From: Providencia vermicola
Lineage (GTDB): Bacteria; Pseudomonadota; Gammaproteobacteria; Enterobacterales; Enterobacteriaceae
Assembly (NCBI RefSeq): GCF_020381325.1
Contig: NZ_JAGSPI010000004.1
Span: 167,583-231,582 of the forward strand
Direction of reading: 5' to 3'
DNA: 64,000 nt
The position numbers were made by a program, and so were the translations under genes. The notes below the pieces were generated by a model that saw only the letters and a list, made by a program, of their open reading frames with translations, was not told the DNA's origin and did not search any database. Below are positions 17,923 through 28,028 of the stretch, piece by piece. Every line of letters starts with the position of its first letter. The first letter of the stretch is position 1.

Positions 17923-18744
17923 ATGAAACAATGGCTTCTAACCTTATCGGTCCTGTTTGTCTCATTTAGTTCTTATGCTACCCAGCGCATTGTCACCCTC
18001 GGTGGTGATGTGACAGAAATAGTTTATGAACTCGGCGCTCAAGACCAACTTGTGGCTCGTGATAGCACCAGCCTGCACCCAGAGCAAGCGACTAAGCTTC
18101 CTGATGTGGGTTACATGCGAATGCTTAATGCAGAAGGCGTGCTTTCAATGCGCCCAACATTGGTTCTTGCCAGTGAATTAGCAAAACCGTCCATGGCGTT
18201 AACGCAAATAGAAAAAAGCGGCGTTAAAATTATCAAAGTCACGGGAAAGCCGAGTTTAGAAGCCATTCCAGAAAAAATCACGACCATTGCAGCTGCGGTT
18301 AATAAACCTGAGCAAGGCAAGCAATTGGTGGATAAATTTAATCAATCGCTTAGCCAAGTCAACACCGCGCCGATTGATAAAAAAGTGTTATTTATCATGA
18401 GCCACGGTGGCGTACTTCCCCTTGCTGCGGGGAAAAAAACCGCGGTTGATAGCATGATAACCGCAATTGGCGCAAAAAATGCAATGGCCAATTTTGATAG
18501 CTATCGCCCGCTTTCCTCGGAAGGTTTATTGTCTAGCCAACCAGACTTAATTGTTTTCACTGAAGAAGGCATTAAATCATTAGGTGGCGTCGATCGCGTG
18601 TGGAACTTGCCCGGTATCGCCATGACCCCCGCGGGGAAAAATAAAGCACTCGCCGTCGTTGATGATGTGGGCATGCTAACATTCAGTTTAGGCACGCCAA
18701 AAGTTATGCAGCAGCTACGAGAGGCATTAGAGAAGTCCCAATGA
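17923..18744 (+). CDS. hmuT: Periplasmic heme-binding protein of ABC importer
   Basis: A 273-aa substrate-binding protein with a signal peptide (MKQWLLTLSVLFVSFSSYA, cleavage near residue 19) and the helical-backbone fold of class III metal-chelate binding proteins: RIVTLGGDVTEIVYELG at the N-terminus and a C-terminal lobe with PDLIVFTEEGI. HmuT carries heme from the receptor to the HmuUV permease. Its stop overlaps the hmuU start by four bases (ATGA), indicating coupling. Confidence 0.93.
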   Translation: MKQWLLTLSVLFVSFSSYATQRIVTLGGDVTEIVYELGAQDQLVARDSTSLHPEQATKLPDVGYMRMLNAEGVLSMRPTLVLASELAKPSMALTQIEKSGVKIIKVTGKPSLEAIPEKITTIAAAVNKPEQGKQLVDKFNQSLSQVNTAPIDKKVLFIMSHGGVLPLAAGKKTAVDSMITAIGAKNAMANFDSYRPLSSEGLLSSQPDLIVFTEEGIKSLGGVDRVWNLPGIAMTPAGKNKALAVVDDVGMLTFSLGTPKVMQQLREALEKSQ

Positions 18745-19742
18745 TCCGTTTTAAGCGCCCTTTTTTCGTTATTCTTATTTTATTGTTCGTACTTTGTGGC
18801 TTGACGTTTATTGCATCCAACGCAGGGCCAATAAATTTTTCGTTCAATACTCTGTGGCAGGCTTCTGCCACCGATCCTGACTGGCAAATTTGGCTAAATA
18901 TTCGTTTGCCACGCGTCTTGATAGCCATTTTAGTGGGGCTAGCACTGGCTGTGTCTGGTGCCATTATGCAGGGGCTTTTTCGTAATCCACTCGCTGACCC
19001 CAGTTTACTGGGCATTAGTAGTGGTGCAGCATTAGCCGTTGCCGCTTTTATCGTTTTATCATTTTCATTACCAGCAGTAATGCAAAACTATGGCCATATC
19101 GCAGCAGCTTTTATTGGTAGCTTAGTTGTCTCCTTAATTATTTTTAGCTTAAATCGTTCATCCAACGGTAATTTAGCGCGTCTACTCCTGGCGGGTATCG
19201 CAATAAATGCACTGTGTATGTCATTTATCGGCGTGCTGAGTTATATCAGTAATGACCAACAACTCAGAACCTTTAGTCTCTGGATGATGGGCACACTGGG
19301 AAATGTGGATTGGATGTCTCTAGCCATTGCCGCTACGGTCATTTTACCTGTCACCGCGGTTTGTTTGTGGCAAGGCAATAAACTGAATATCCTCCAATTA
19401 GGGGATGAAGATGCACACTATCTAGGTTTGAATGTTGAACGGGCTAAATTTGTATTGCTATTTCTCAGTGCCTTATTAGTCGGATGTGCGGTGGCGATGA
19501 GTGGCGTAATTGGCTTTGTTGGTCTAGTGGTTCCACACTTAATCCGCATGACATTAGGCCCCGATCATCGTTGGTTAATACCAGGGTCAGCCATTGTGGG
19601 CGCTGCCCTGTTATTAATCGCCGACACCATTGCCCGTACAGCAGTCGCCCCTGCTGAAATCCCTGTGGGTCTGCTCACTGGGTTGATTGGTGGGCCATAC
19701 TTTTTATGGCTTATTTTACGCCAGCCTGCGGGGAGAATTTAA
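18741..19742 (+). CDS. hmuU: Heme ABC transporter permease
   Basis: A 333-aa FecCD-family permease with about ten membrane helices. Family motifs are LPRVLIAILVGLALAVSGAIMQG near residues 55-78 (seen in parts), NPLADPSLLGISSGAAL, and GVIGFVGLVVPHLIR near the region that contacts the ATPase. A dimer forms the inner-membrane channel for heme. It overlaps hmuT by four bases and is followed after three bases by hmuV. Confidence 0.94.
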   Translation: MIRFKRPFFVILILLFVLCGLTFIASNAGPINFSFNTLWQASATDPDWQIWLNIRLPRVLIAILVGLALAVSGAIMQGLFRNPLADPSLLGISSGAALAVAAFIVLSFSLPAVMQNYGHIAAAFIGSLVVSLIIFSLNRSSNGNLARLLLAGIAINALCMSFIGVLSYISNDQQLRTFSLWMMGTLGNVDWMSLAIAATVILPVTAVCLWQGNKLNILQLGDEDAHYLGLNVERAKFVLLFLSALLVGCAVAMSGVIGFVGLVVPHLIRMTLGPDHRWLIPGSAIVGAALLLIADTIARTAVAPAEIPVGLLTGLIGGPYFLWLILRQPAGRI

Positions 19743-19745
19743 GCG

Positions 19746-20534
19746 ATGCAAGAGAAATCTATTTTATTAGAGGCACAAAATCTCATTTATCAAATAGATG
19801 ATAAGGTATTGATTAACAATGTTAGTCTCTCGATTAAACAACATGAAATGGTGGTTATTATTGGCCCTAATGGGGCAGGGAAATCCAGTCTACTAAAACT
19901 GTTAACGGGCTATAATTCCCCCACACAAGGTACCTGCTTGTTAGAGGGGCGCTCTTTAAATGAGTGGCAAGGTAATGAGTTAGCACGTAAACGAGCAGTA
20001 ATGAAGCAACATAGTCATTTGCAATTTGCTTTCACTGTTGAGGACGTTGTGGCCATGGGACGTACCCCTTATGGTTCGGAACACAAGCAAGTTGCTATTG
20101 AAGAAGCATTATCCCTGACCCATTGCCAAGTGTTGCGCCACCGTGATTATCGGCAGCTTTCTGGCGGTGAACAACAACGAGTTCAGTTAGCACGTGTGTT
20201 AGCGCAATTATGGCAACCTACACAGCAAAGCGCTTGTCTATTTTTAGATGAACCCACGTCAGCTCTGGATTTATACCACCAGCAACATAGCTTGCGCTTA
20301 CTTCACCAGCTCACCCGTGAACGTCCAATTGGCGTATGCTGCGTACTTCATGATTTAAACCTAACTGCATTATATGCCGATCGCGTTTTTTTAATTCACG
20401 AAGGAAAATTAGCCGCTAGCGGTACCCCTGCAGACGTGTTAACAGCAGAAAATCTCACTCGCTGGTACCAAGCAGACTTAGGGGTAAGCAAACACCCTGA
20501 GAATGATACACCTCATGTCTATTTGCGCCATTAA
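19746..20534 (+). CDS. hmuV: Heme ABC transporter ATPase
   Basis: A 262-aa ABC ATPase with Walker [10 protein letters not shown] (about 39-47), signature LSGGEQQR (about 139-146), Walker [13 protein letters not shown] (about 164-175) and the switch His in CVLHDLNL. It powers heme import through HmuU. Last gene of the hemPRSTUV cluster, followed by a long perfect stem-loop. Confidence 0.95.
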   Translation: MQEKSILLEAQNLIYQIDDKVLINNVSLSIKQHEMVVIIGPNGAGKSSLLKLLTGYNSPTQGTCLLEGRSLNEWQGNELARKRAVMKQHSHLQFAFTVEDVVAMGRTPYGSEHKQVAIEEALSLTHCQVLRHRDYRQLSGGEQQRVQLARVLAQLWQPTQQSACLFLDEPTSALDLYHQQHSLRLLHQLTRERPIGVCCVLHDLNLTALYADRVFLIHEGKLAASGTPADVLTAENLTRWYQADLGVSKHPENDTPHVYLRH

Positions 20535-20551
20535 TGATTGAATCGCACTAT

Positions 20552-20590
20552 GACCAATAAGGGCACGCCAAAGGCGAACCCTTATTGGTC
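20552..20590. terminator. Stem-loop after hmuV
   Basis: GACCAATAAGGG and CCCTTATTGGTC form a perfect 12-bp stem, with an inner CGCC-AAA-GGCG helix making a near-continuous hairpin. It begins 18 bp after the hmuV stop. No T-run follows, so it may be a transcript 3-prime stabiliser rather than a classical terminator. Confidence 0.6.
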
Positions 20591-20808
20591 GCTATACATT
20601 TCTTTATTTATTTGTTTTCCTTGATGATTCATTTTATAACCATCTTGTTATGCTTAAGTTTAATCAAAAAACCAATTATTCATTTACCCCTCTAAAAAGG
20701 TGTGAAATTAATACAATCTATTGATAGTCATTTGAAATTTGAAGATAAATATTAAGAATTTTCCCCTAGAATACGCCTAAACATGTAAATGGACGAATAA
20801 GGGAGAAA

Positions 20809-21021
20809 ATGGAAAACAATATTATCCAAACATTGATTGAATTAACGCATCGTGGCAATGATGATGTGAAAATTGCCGCAATTTCTGCGTTAGGAGATTA
20901 CCGAGCGACAGTCGAACAACAAACCGCTATTCATCGTCTTCTTGAATTATGCAAAGATCCTAACAAAGATGTCGCCGTCTCCGCTATAAAAGCATTAAGT
21001 AAATTATCTGACCACTTTTGA
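20809..21021 (+). CDS. Small HEAT-repeat-like protein, copy 1
   Basis: A 70-aa protein built of about two alpha-helical HEAT-like units: DDVKIAAISALGDY and KDVAVSAIKALSKL have the Asp-Val and Ala/Leu spacing of HEAT motifs. No signal peptide. GGGAG lies just upstream of the ATG. A paralogue with the same architecture follows at 21334-21552. Short HEAT-like proteins usually bind partner proteins; the partner and function are unknown. The conserved pattern and strong ribosome-binding site make it a real gene. Confidence 0.7.
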   Translation: MENNIIQTLIELTHRGNDDVKIAAISALGDYRATVEQQTAIHRLLELCKDPNKDVAVSAIKALSKLSDHF

Positions 21022-21333
21022 CCTAAAAACCGCCATCTTCAATTGAGTTAATTCGTTAACAAACCCACTGATATTTTCGCTCGTTTTTTACCCTACCACC
21101 ACACTTTTTCTTACTAAATCAAAAACTCAGGTAGGTACACTCTCTGCCGTTCTGTCATTTTTATTATCAAAACCAATAAATTACATCTCATCTCATTTCA
21201 TCCTCTTTTTTTTATATTTTTAAATAAATAATTTTGATAATATCAGTATCATTGAACTTAAATGCTGATATATATTAAATATCAGTACATTTAACTACTT
21301 TAATATTTATAACATGATCTCGTAGGATGGATA
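21022..21333. other. Intergenic region between the two HEAT-like genes
   Basis: A 312-bp AT-rich gap without a gene. It contains an inverted repeat CTGATAT-N7-ATATCAG (21265-21285) and a direct repeat AATATCAGTA (21239-21248 and 21278-21287) just before the second gene. This suggests copy 2 has its own regulated promoter. Nothing else is supported. Confidence 0.45.
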
Positions 21334-21552
21334 ATGGATACACAAGTCATCAACACACTGCTCGATTTAACCAATAGAAAAAATGACGATGTCAAAATAG
21401 CGGCAATTTCAGCACTTGGTGATTGTAAGTTGCCAATCAATCAAATGAATACCATGAGCCGGTTGCTCGAACTTTGTAATGACCCGAATCGTGATGTGGC
21501 TATCAGCGCGATTAAAGCTGTGAGTAAGCTTTTAAATCATGATAATGAATAA
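21334..21552 (+). CDS. Small HEAT-repeat-like protein, copy 2
   Basis: A 72-aa paralogue of the protein at 20809-21021: the core NDDVKIAAISALGD is shared exactly, and LLELC-DPN-DVA-SAIKA-SKLL aligns throughout. The ribosome-binding site is AGGATGG. Divergence is concentrated in the middle (residues 31-44) and at the C-terminus, so the copies may bind different partners. Function unknown. Confidence 0.7.
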   Translation: MDTQVINTLLDLTNRKNDDVKIAAISALGDCKLPINQMNTMSRLLELCNDPNRDVAISAIKAVSKLLNHDNE

Positions 21553-21634
21553 GATAAATCACTTATTCACGATTGTGATAACTAGAATAAAATAGAAGGG
21601 TAAAATTAATGATAATCCTACCCTTCTCTATTTA

Positions 21635-22468
21635 TTACGCCTGCTTTAAATGGCGTGCGTGAAAAGCAATATGTTCACCAATAAAGCTGCTAATAAAATA
21701 GTAGCTATGGTCATAGCCATCACGTAAATGCAGTGCGCAATCAAACTGTTTTTGCTCACTTATTTTTGCGAGTAACTCAGGCTTTAATTGCTCATGATAA
21801 AAGGGATCTGCAGTGCCTACATCCACTAACATTGGTGGCGTTTTTTCGGCTTTGCCCAGTAACTCAAGCGTGTCATACTGTCGCCATTGTGCTGTATTGT
21901 CCCCCAAATACGCGGTAAAGGCTTTTTGCCCCCATGGTACTTGTGTCGGCGCAATAATCGGCGCAAAAGCAGATAAGCTGCAATAACGCTCAGTATTACG
22001 CAAACCAATCATTAACGCCCCGTGCCCCCCCATAGAATGCCCTGAAATTGCCCGTTTATCCGTCACGGGTAAATAACTTTCCACTAAAGCGGGTAACTCT
22101 GAAACGATATAATCATACATTTGATAATGACGTTTCCACGGCTCTTGTGATGCATTGACGTAAAAACCAGCCCCTTGTCCCAGGTCATAGGCTGCATCAT
22201 CTGCTACGCCTTCGCCCCTTGGGCTGGTATCTGGTGCAATCAGCACCACGCCCTGTTCTGCCGCAAATTGTTGCGCCGCTGCTTTCGTGATGAAGTTTTG
22301 CTCGTTACATGTCAGCCCTGACAACCAATAAATCACAGGGCAAGGCTGCGTTTGTGCCTGTGGTGGCAAATAAGCTGCAAATTTCATTTCACAACCTAGC
22401 ACCGTTGATTGATGTTGATAAACATCCTGCCAGCCACCAAAGCAAGCGTGGCGCTCAATTCTCTCCAT
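21635..22468 (-). CDS. frmB: S-formylglutathione hydrolase
   Basis: Hydrolyses S-formylglutathione to formate and glutathione, the second step of glutathione-dependent formaldehyde detoxification. An esterase-D alpha/beta hydrolase of 277 aa with the nucleophile elbow GHSMGGHGAL, the oxyanion region WLSGLTCNEQNF and the C-terminal catalytic His in GYDHSYYF. I chose the ATG at 22468 because AAGGAGT lies upstream and it matches the E. coli FrmB N-terminus; the frame is open 17 codons further into frmA. Third gene of frmRAB. Confidence 0.94.
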   Translation of the reverse strand: MERIERHACFGGWQDVYQHQSTVLGCEMKFAAYLPPQAQTQPCPVIYWLSGLTCNEQNFITKAAAQQFAAEQGVVLIAPDTSPRGEGVADDAAYDLGQGAGFYVNASQEPWKRHYQMYDYIVSELPALVESYLPVTDKRAISGHSMGGHGALMIGLRNTERYCSLSAFAPIIAPTQVPWGQKAFTAYLGDNTAQWRQYDTLELLGKAEKTPPMLVDVGTADPFYHEQLKPELLAKISEQKQFDCALHLRDGYDHSYYFISSFIGEHIAFHARHLKQA

Positions 22469-22478
22469 CAAAGACTCC

Positions 22479-23881
<1,403 letters not shown>

Positions 23882-23896
23882 CTTTAAGCCCCTTTC

Positions 23897-23920
23897 ATAT
23901 ACATAGGGGGAGTATAGTAT
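23897..23920. promoter_or_regulatory. FrmR operator
   Basis: On the minus strand the sequence reads ATACTATACTCC then CCCTATGTATAT. This is the G/C-tract flanked by ATA/TAT arms that characterises CsoR/FrmR-type operators and resembles the E. coli frmRAB operator. It sits 16 bp upstream of the frmR start codon, so bound FrmR would block transcription. Confidence 0.7.
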
Positions 23921-23989
23921 CTATATTGCTATCAGTACAGAATGGCACTCTTTAATTTACTTATTTAAAGCACAAAAAAAGAAAAAATA

Positions 23990-24015
23990 GCAAAGTGAGC
24001 TCTGTTTCACTTTGC
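23990..24015 (-). terminator. Terminator of the bestrophin-like gene
   Basis: GCAAAGTGA and TCACTTTGC form a perfect 9-bp stem with an 8-nt loop, followed on the minus strand by TATTTTTTC. It lies 26 bp after the stop of the gene at 24042-24959. Confidence 0.8.
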
Positions 24016-24041
24016 CATTTATGGAAATATAACAATAGGAA

Positions 24042-24959
24042 TTACAGCAAGTTAAAGTATTTATCAGGTTTATTCACAGGAGGAAGCGGTTTGAGATCCA
24101 GCATGTCCATTGCATTTCGCTCAATACTATTGCAAATCGCATTTAACGGCAGATCATTCGCCGAAGTCCCAAAAGGATCTTCCAATTCTTCCGCTAATGA
24201 GTCCCACGCTAAAAAAGTATATGAAATAAATACCGAAACAAATGGGGTCATATAGTGTAAATCAACCACTAACGCAAACGGCAATAACGTACAAAATAAA
24301 TACACTGTGCGCTGCAAAATCAAGGTATAAGCAAAAGGAATAGGGGTATTCGAAATACGTTCACAACCACCTAAAACGTCAGATAACGCATTAATATCTT
24401 TATTGATTGCTTGGAATAATACGTCGCTAATCACTTTATTATCACGCAATTCCCCGACCTTCAGGCCAATCTGCATTAAAATACGGCTACTTGGAAATGG
24501 GCTATGAATGACTTCATCAAAAATAGCGCGCGGCAGCAGCCGATATAAATCAACAATGGGGCTGGTTTTTCTTAGTTCATGTTTTAAGCTCCAACCAAAT
24601 GCAATCAATAAGTGAGCAAATTCTTTTTGTGCAGCTTTGTCATTTGGTAATAACCCTTTAATATTTCTTAATATGTTGCGTTGATTAATCAACAAATTAG
24701 CCCAAAGTGTTCTCGCTTCAATTAAACGGCTATAACACGCATTATTGCGAAAACCCAAAAAGATAGCGATGGCTATACCTAATAAACTAAAAGGCGCAAT
24801 AGTTAAATGAATACCTAATTGTTCGTACCATTGGTAACTCAATACGGCAACAATCGAAATCATGATATTAAGAGATAAGCGAAAGGTGATTTTTGACAGC
24901 ACGGAACCGTGCCAATCGAACAACCGAAAAAACCAGTGTTGATGCGGGCGAATGACCAT
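24042..24959 (-). CDS. Bestrophin-family ion channel (YneE-like)
   Basis: A 305-aa inner-membrane protein of the bestrophin/UPF0187 family, matching the length of E. coli YneE (304 aa). The N-terminus RPHQHWFFRLFDWHGSVL and the FLGFRNNACYSRLIEARTLW segment are characteristic, and DPFGTSANDLPL near the C-terminus corresponds to the conserved acidic cluster of bestrophins. The Klebsiella homologue forms a pentameric ion channel. It is monocistronic, between frmR and a DeoR/oxidoreductase pair, with its own terminator. Its physiological ion is not known. Confidence 0.88.
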   Translation of the reverse strand: MVIRPHQHWFFRLFDWHGSVLSKITFRLSLNIMISIVAVLSYQWYEQLGIHLTIAPFSLLGIAIAIFLGFRNNACYSRLIEARTLWANLLINQRNILRNIKGLLPNDKAAQKEFAHLLIAFGWSLKHELRKTSPIVDLYRLLPRAIFDEVIHSPFPSSRILMQIGLKVGELRDNKVISDVLFQAINKDINALSDVLGGCERISNTPIPFAYTLILQRTVYLFCTLLPFALVVDLHYMTPFVSVFISYTFLAWDSLAEELEDPFGTSANDLPLNAICNSIERNAMDMLDLKPLPPVNKPDKYFNLL

Positions 24960-25074
24960 AATGTAATCAATAATAATTTAGCAAAACGACATAAAACTTA
25001 TTATTTCATTTATCAAACTGATAATCTATAGGTCATAATTGATTAACAGCCTCCTATTAATTTCCTCTAAATAT

Positions 25075-25114
25075 AAAAATAGCTGATGGACACTCTCCAG
25101 AGCAGCTATTTTTT
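25075..25114. terminator. Bidirectional terminator after the oxidoreductase gene
   Basis: AAAAATAGCTG and CAGCTATTTTTT flank an 17-nt loop just 6 bp after the stop of the Gfo/Idh/MocA gene. A- and T-tracts on both sides give good intrinsic terminators in both directions. Confidence 0.8.
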
Positions 25115-25119
25115 CTATA

Positions 25120-26184
25120 TTATTTATCCCATTGCGCTATTTCGTTTTCAGTTAACGTTAAGGGCTGCGTACTGCCAGTTTCAGCCGATTTTACCGCAGC
25201 CTCCAGAACTGCCATAACCGCCAGCGCTTGCAATGGTGTTACAGGATTAGATGCATGACCATTCAATGCATTACGGATACCAACATAATACTGGCTTTGG
25301 TCACCTTTTGGTGTTTGCTGCTGCTTAGGAACTAACGTCTCATCGATTAGAATAATGGAATCATTATCCACCCCCCATTCTTTATCTTGAGGAGTGATCC
25401 CTTGCAGTAATTGTTTTTCTTGTTGATCTGGCTGAGATTTTACAGCACTGCCTTTATCGCCATGCACAGTAAAACGCGTAAATCCACCCGCGGCTAACAT
25501 GCTGCAATGCAAAATCACTTTATGGGTTGGGTAATTTAATAACACATGCGCCCAATCATTAATTTGGCCATCATTCCTTAACGTCGCAATATTACCTTGT
25601 ACAGACTGCGGCAAACCAAACAGTTGTAGTGCTTGGTCAATTAAATGTGGGCCTAAATCAAACCATAAGCCACTACCTGGTAAGTTTTGTTCACGCCAAC
25701 GTACTCTTACTTCAGGGCGAAAGCGGTCGATGTGAGATTCAAAGTGCTTTATTTCACCTATCTGTTTTTGTTCAATCACATTTTTAATGGCGAGGTAATC
25801 GCTGTCCCAGCGGCGATTATGAAATACAGATAATAAAACATTGTGGGCTTTCGCAAGTTCAATTAACGCTCTTGCTTCTTGCAAATCCAACGTAAATGGC
25901 TTATCAACCACCACATTTTTACCCGCTTCAATTGCTAACTTTGCCAATGGTGCATGAGTCGCATTTGGGCTTGCTATCACCACTAAGTCAATATCAGAAC
26001 GAAGAATAGCCTCCTCGGGTGAGGCTATCACCGTGGTGTTTGGAATATCACGTTTTACTTTTTCTTCATCACTTGAAGCGACTACAGCAAGATTCAACCC
26101 ATCAACAGACCTAATTAAAGGCGCATGGAATGTTTTACCCACAAACCCATAGCCAATCAGTGCAACATTAATTTCTTTGCTCAT
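25120..26184 (-). CDS. Gfo/Idh/MocA-family oxidoreductase (YdgJ-like)
   Basis: A 354-aa NAD(P)-dependent sugar or polyol dehydrogenase. The N-terminal Rossmann motif is GYGFVGKTFHAP (about 12-23), followed by the family signature VVDKPFT and a central GSGLWFDLGPHLIDQALQLFG segment with the catalytic Asp/His. It resembles E. coli YdgJ over its length (FHNRRWDSD, DRFRPEVR). It lies 15 bp downstream of a DeoR regulator in the same direction, so the pair probably forms an operon responding to a sugar derivative. Substrate unknown. Confidence 0.87.
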   Translation of the reverse strand: MSKEINVALIGYGFVGKTFHAPLIRSVDGLNLAVVASSDEEKVKRDIPNTTVIASPEEAILRSDIDLVVIASPNATHAPLAKLAIEAGKNVVVDKPFTLDLQEARALIELAKAHNVLLSVFHNRRWDSDYLAIKNVIEQKQIGEIKHFESHIDRFRPEVRVRWREQNLPGSGLWFDLGPHLIDQALQLFGLPQSVQGNIATLRNDGQINDWAHVLLNYPTHKVILHCSMLAAGGFTRFTVHGDKGSAVKSQPDQQEKQLLQGITPQDKEWGVDNDSIILIDETLVPKQQQTPKGDQSQYYVGIRNALNGHASNPVTPLQALAVMAVLEAAVKSAETGSTQPLTLTENEIAQWDK

Positions 26185-26199
26185 AATCTTACCTATTCA

Positions 26200-26943
26200 T
26201 TAAATACTAAGAGAATTTACAGTCACCTTGCTATTAGGACTGAGTTCATCCCAATCACAATCCAAAAATAGTTGGTCAATTTCGTCTAAATTAGCAACTA
26301 AATAAGGCTGACATAGGTTTAATTTCGTACTGTCTGCAACCACCCAATTCATTTGGCTATTGGCAATCATGGCATGCTTTACATCACAATCCGCTTCCTC
26401 TGTGGCACTTAGCCCCAGCGTGGGGTGCAGAGCACAAGCGCCTAGAATGGCAATATCCGCTCTGTATCTCGCCAGCATAGATAATGTGGCACTGCCAGAA
26501 AATAACCTTTGCTGAGGATCCCACTCACCACCGAGCAAAATTAACTGGATATCGGTGCGGTCACTGAAGTGAGTCGCGATGTCCAAAGATGTGGTAATGA
26601 TGTTCATCGGGCCTTGGATAAAGCTAGCAACAGCCATTACCGTACTGCCAGAATCAAGGAAAAGTGTTGAACTCTGCGGAATCAACTTAGCGACCTGTTG
26701 CCCTAATTGTTTTTTAACCTCAGACAATAAAATATTTCGCCCGCGACGGCTCATAACTGGCACATTGAACCCCACAGCGCCGCCATGGCTTTTTTGTGCC
26801 AAACCTTGGTTTTCTAGTTCAGTCAAATCACGCCGGATAGTATCAGCAGAAACATGCAACTGATTAGATAAGTCTGCAACACTCACCTGCCCATTTTTTG
26901 CTATTATTTCAATAATATAATTCTGTCTCGCCTGTTTATGCAT
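26200..26943 (-). CDS. DeoR-family transcriptional regulator
   Basis: A DeoR/GlpR-type repressor of about 247 aa: N-terminal helix-turn-helix (NYIIEIIAKNGQVSVADLS, then LHVSADTIRRDLTELENQG) and a sugar-phosphate-binding domain of the isomerase fold (SSTLFLDSGSTVMA, NIITTSLDIA). I start at the ATG at 26943 to match family N-termini; an in-frame start at 26961 adds six residues, and neither has a strong ribosome-binding site. It overlaps or abuts 20-bp-spaced ACCGCAATA repeats that are likely its own operators. It probably controls itself and the oxidoreductase downstream. Confidence 0.87.
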   Translation of the reverse strand: MHKQARQNYIIEIIAKNGQVSVADLSNQLHVSADTIRRDLTELENQGLAQKSHGGAVGFNVPVMSRRGRNILLSEVKKQLGQQVAKLIPQSSTLFLDSGSTVMAVASFIQGPMNIITTSLDIATHFSDRTDIQLILLGGEWDPQQRLFSGSATLSMLARYRADIAILGACALHPTLGLSATEEADCDVKHAMIANSQMNWVVADSTKLNLCQPYLVANLDEIDQLFLDCDWDELSPNSKVTVNSLSI

Positions 26944-26944
26944 A

Positions 26945-26994
26945 ACCGCAAAATCTCGCAAAATACCGCAATATGCATCATATTACCGCAATAC
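26945..26994. promoter_or_regulatory. Direct-repeat operator of the DeoR-type regulator
   Basis: The hexamer ACCGCA followed by A/T recurs at 26945, 26965 and 26985, exactly 20 bp apart, with a related CTCGCAAAAT at 26955 on the half-period. DeoR-family proteins typically bind several short repeats spaced by whole helical turns. The repeats cover the 5-prime end and promoter region of the regulator gene, consistent with autoregulation. Confidence 0.55.
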
Positions 26995-27112
26995 GAAAAG
27001 AAATAAACATGAAAATAGTACAATAATTACCAATATTTTTAATCATATTGAAATTGTGTACTTTTATGTTGGATAAGAGAGGGGATCACACATAAGTGAA
27101 AGGCAGAAAGAA

Positions 27113-27140
27113 GTAGAAAACCGCCTATTCGGTTTTCTAC
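27113..27140. terminator. Terminator after the DUF1090 gene
   Basis: GTAGAAAACCG and CGGTTTTCTAC form a perfect 11-bp stem with a 6-nt loop, 18 bp after the DUF1090 stop on the minus strand; TTCTTTCT follows on that strand. Confidence 0.75.
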
Positions 27141-27158
27141 TTAGCTTGAATTAAAACA

Positions 27159-27485
27159 CTAATTTTTTAACGATTCTAACCGTTTAATTTCATCACGCAA
27201 TGCATCAATTTCGCGTTCTAACTGACGACTTTCATCTGAATAATATTTACTGTTCAGTTTTGTTGGCCCTGTAGCTCCAGAATAATGGTCATAACAACGG
27301 TTTTGTACATTAGAAATAGCACGTTGTAACCCAGCGACTCGATGACGGTTCCCATGTGCTTTTGCGTATTTTAGCTGTTTTTCAAGTTGGTAAATTTTAT
27401 TATCACAACCAGAGTAATTAGAACCCGCTTGGGAAGATAATGGAATAAACAGTGTTGATAAAATAATTAGCATTATCTTGATCAT
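27159..27485 (-). CDS. DUF1090-family secreted protein (YqjC-like)
   Basis: A 108-aa periplasmic protein. It has a signal peptide (MIKIMLIILSTLFIPLSSQA, cleavage about residue 20) followed by a short Cys-containing start (YSGCDNKI) and two charged amphipathic helices likely to form a coiled coil (about 28-58 and 85-107). The pattern of two Cys (GCDNK and NRCYDHY) and the C-terminal Glu/Arg-rich helix is typical of DUF1090/YqjC proteins, some of which are tied to acid or envelope stress. Monocistronic. Confidence 0.8.
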   Translation of the reverse strand: MIKIMLIILSTLFIPLSSQAGSNYSGCDNKIYQLEKQLKYAKAHGNRHRVAGLQRAISNVQNRCYDHYSGATGPTKLNSKYYSDESRQLEREIDALRDEIKRLESLKN

Positions 27486-28028
27486 TTAATTCTCCAAATA
27501 TAAAAAATAAATTAAATTTTGTCTATTTCATCACTTCTATATTTTATTAATATAAGTAAGCTCTTAATTTGGCTTAGGTTGAAAATTAAATCTAAAATAG
27601 ACGCACCCTAAAGTCGAATAAATGATAACTTATATTTATAGTTGAGGCTTAAAACAGGTCTGATCACTTTTCATGATAATTTATTACAGACAGACATAGT
27701 TTTCCTTGTTACCTTACTCACATGGACTGTTCTCTACACGGATGTAGACACACCTTACTCTAAACGGCCACAATCACTAAACCACTCGCTAAATTAATAC
27801 TTCAATTTATTCAATCAAATCCAATATTTCAGCTTAATTTTGTAAATATTTATTAAGCACAAATTGCACAACATTGTTTTTATCTAAAAATAAAAAAATC
27901 ATTTCATTTGTATTTACTTGAACCGATAGGAATAAGTTTAAATTCCCCCCTTATTTTCATATATATTTTGCAGTCTCTTTACGGGCAAAGATATACTCTA
28001 GCCAAAGGTAATACTAAAGAGAGTAACC
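27486..28028. other. Intergenic region upstream of the desaturase gene
   Basis: About 540 bp, AT-rich, between two divergently transcribed genes. No gene, RNA or clear operator is visible. AAAGAGAG just before 28029 could be the desaturase ribosome-binding site. Confidence 0.5.
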
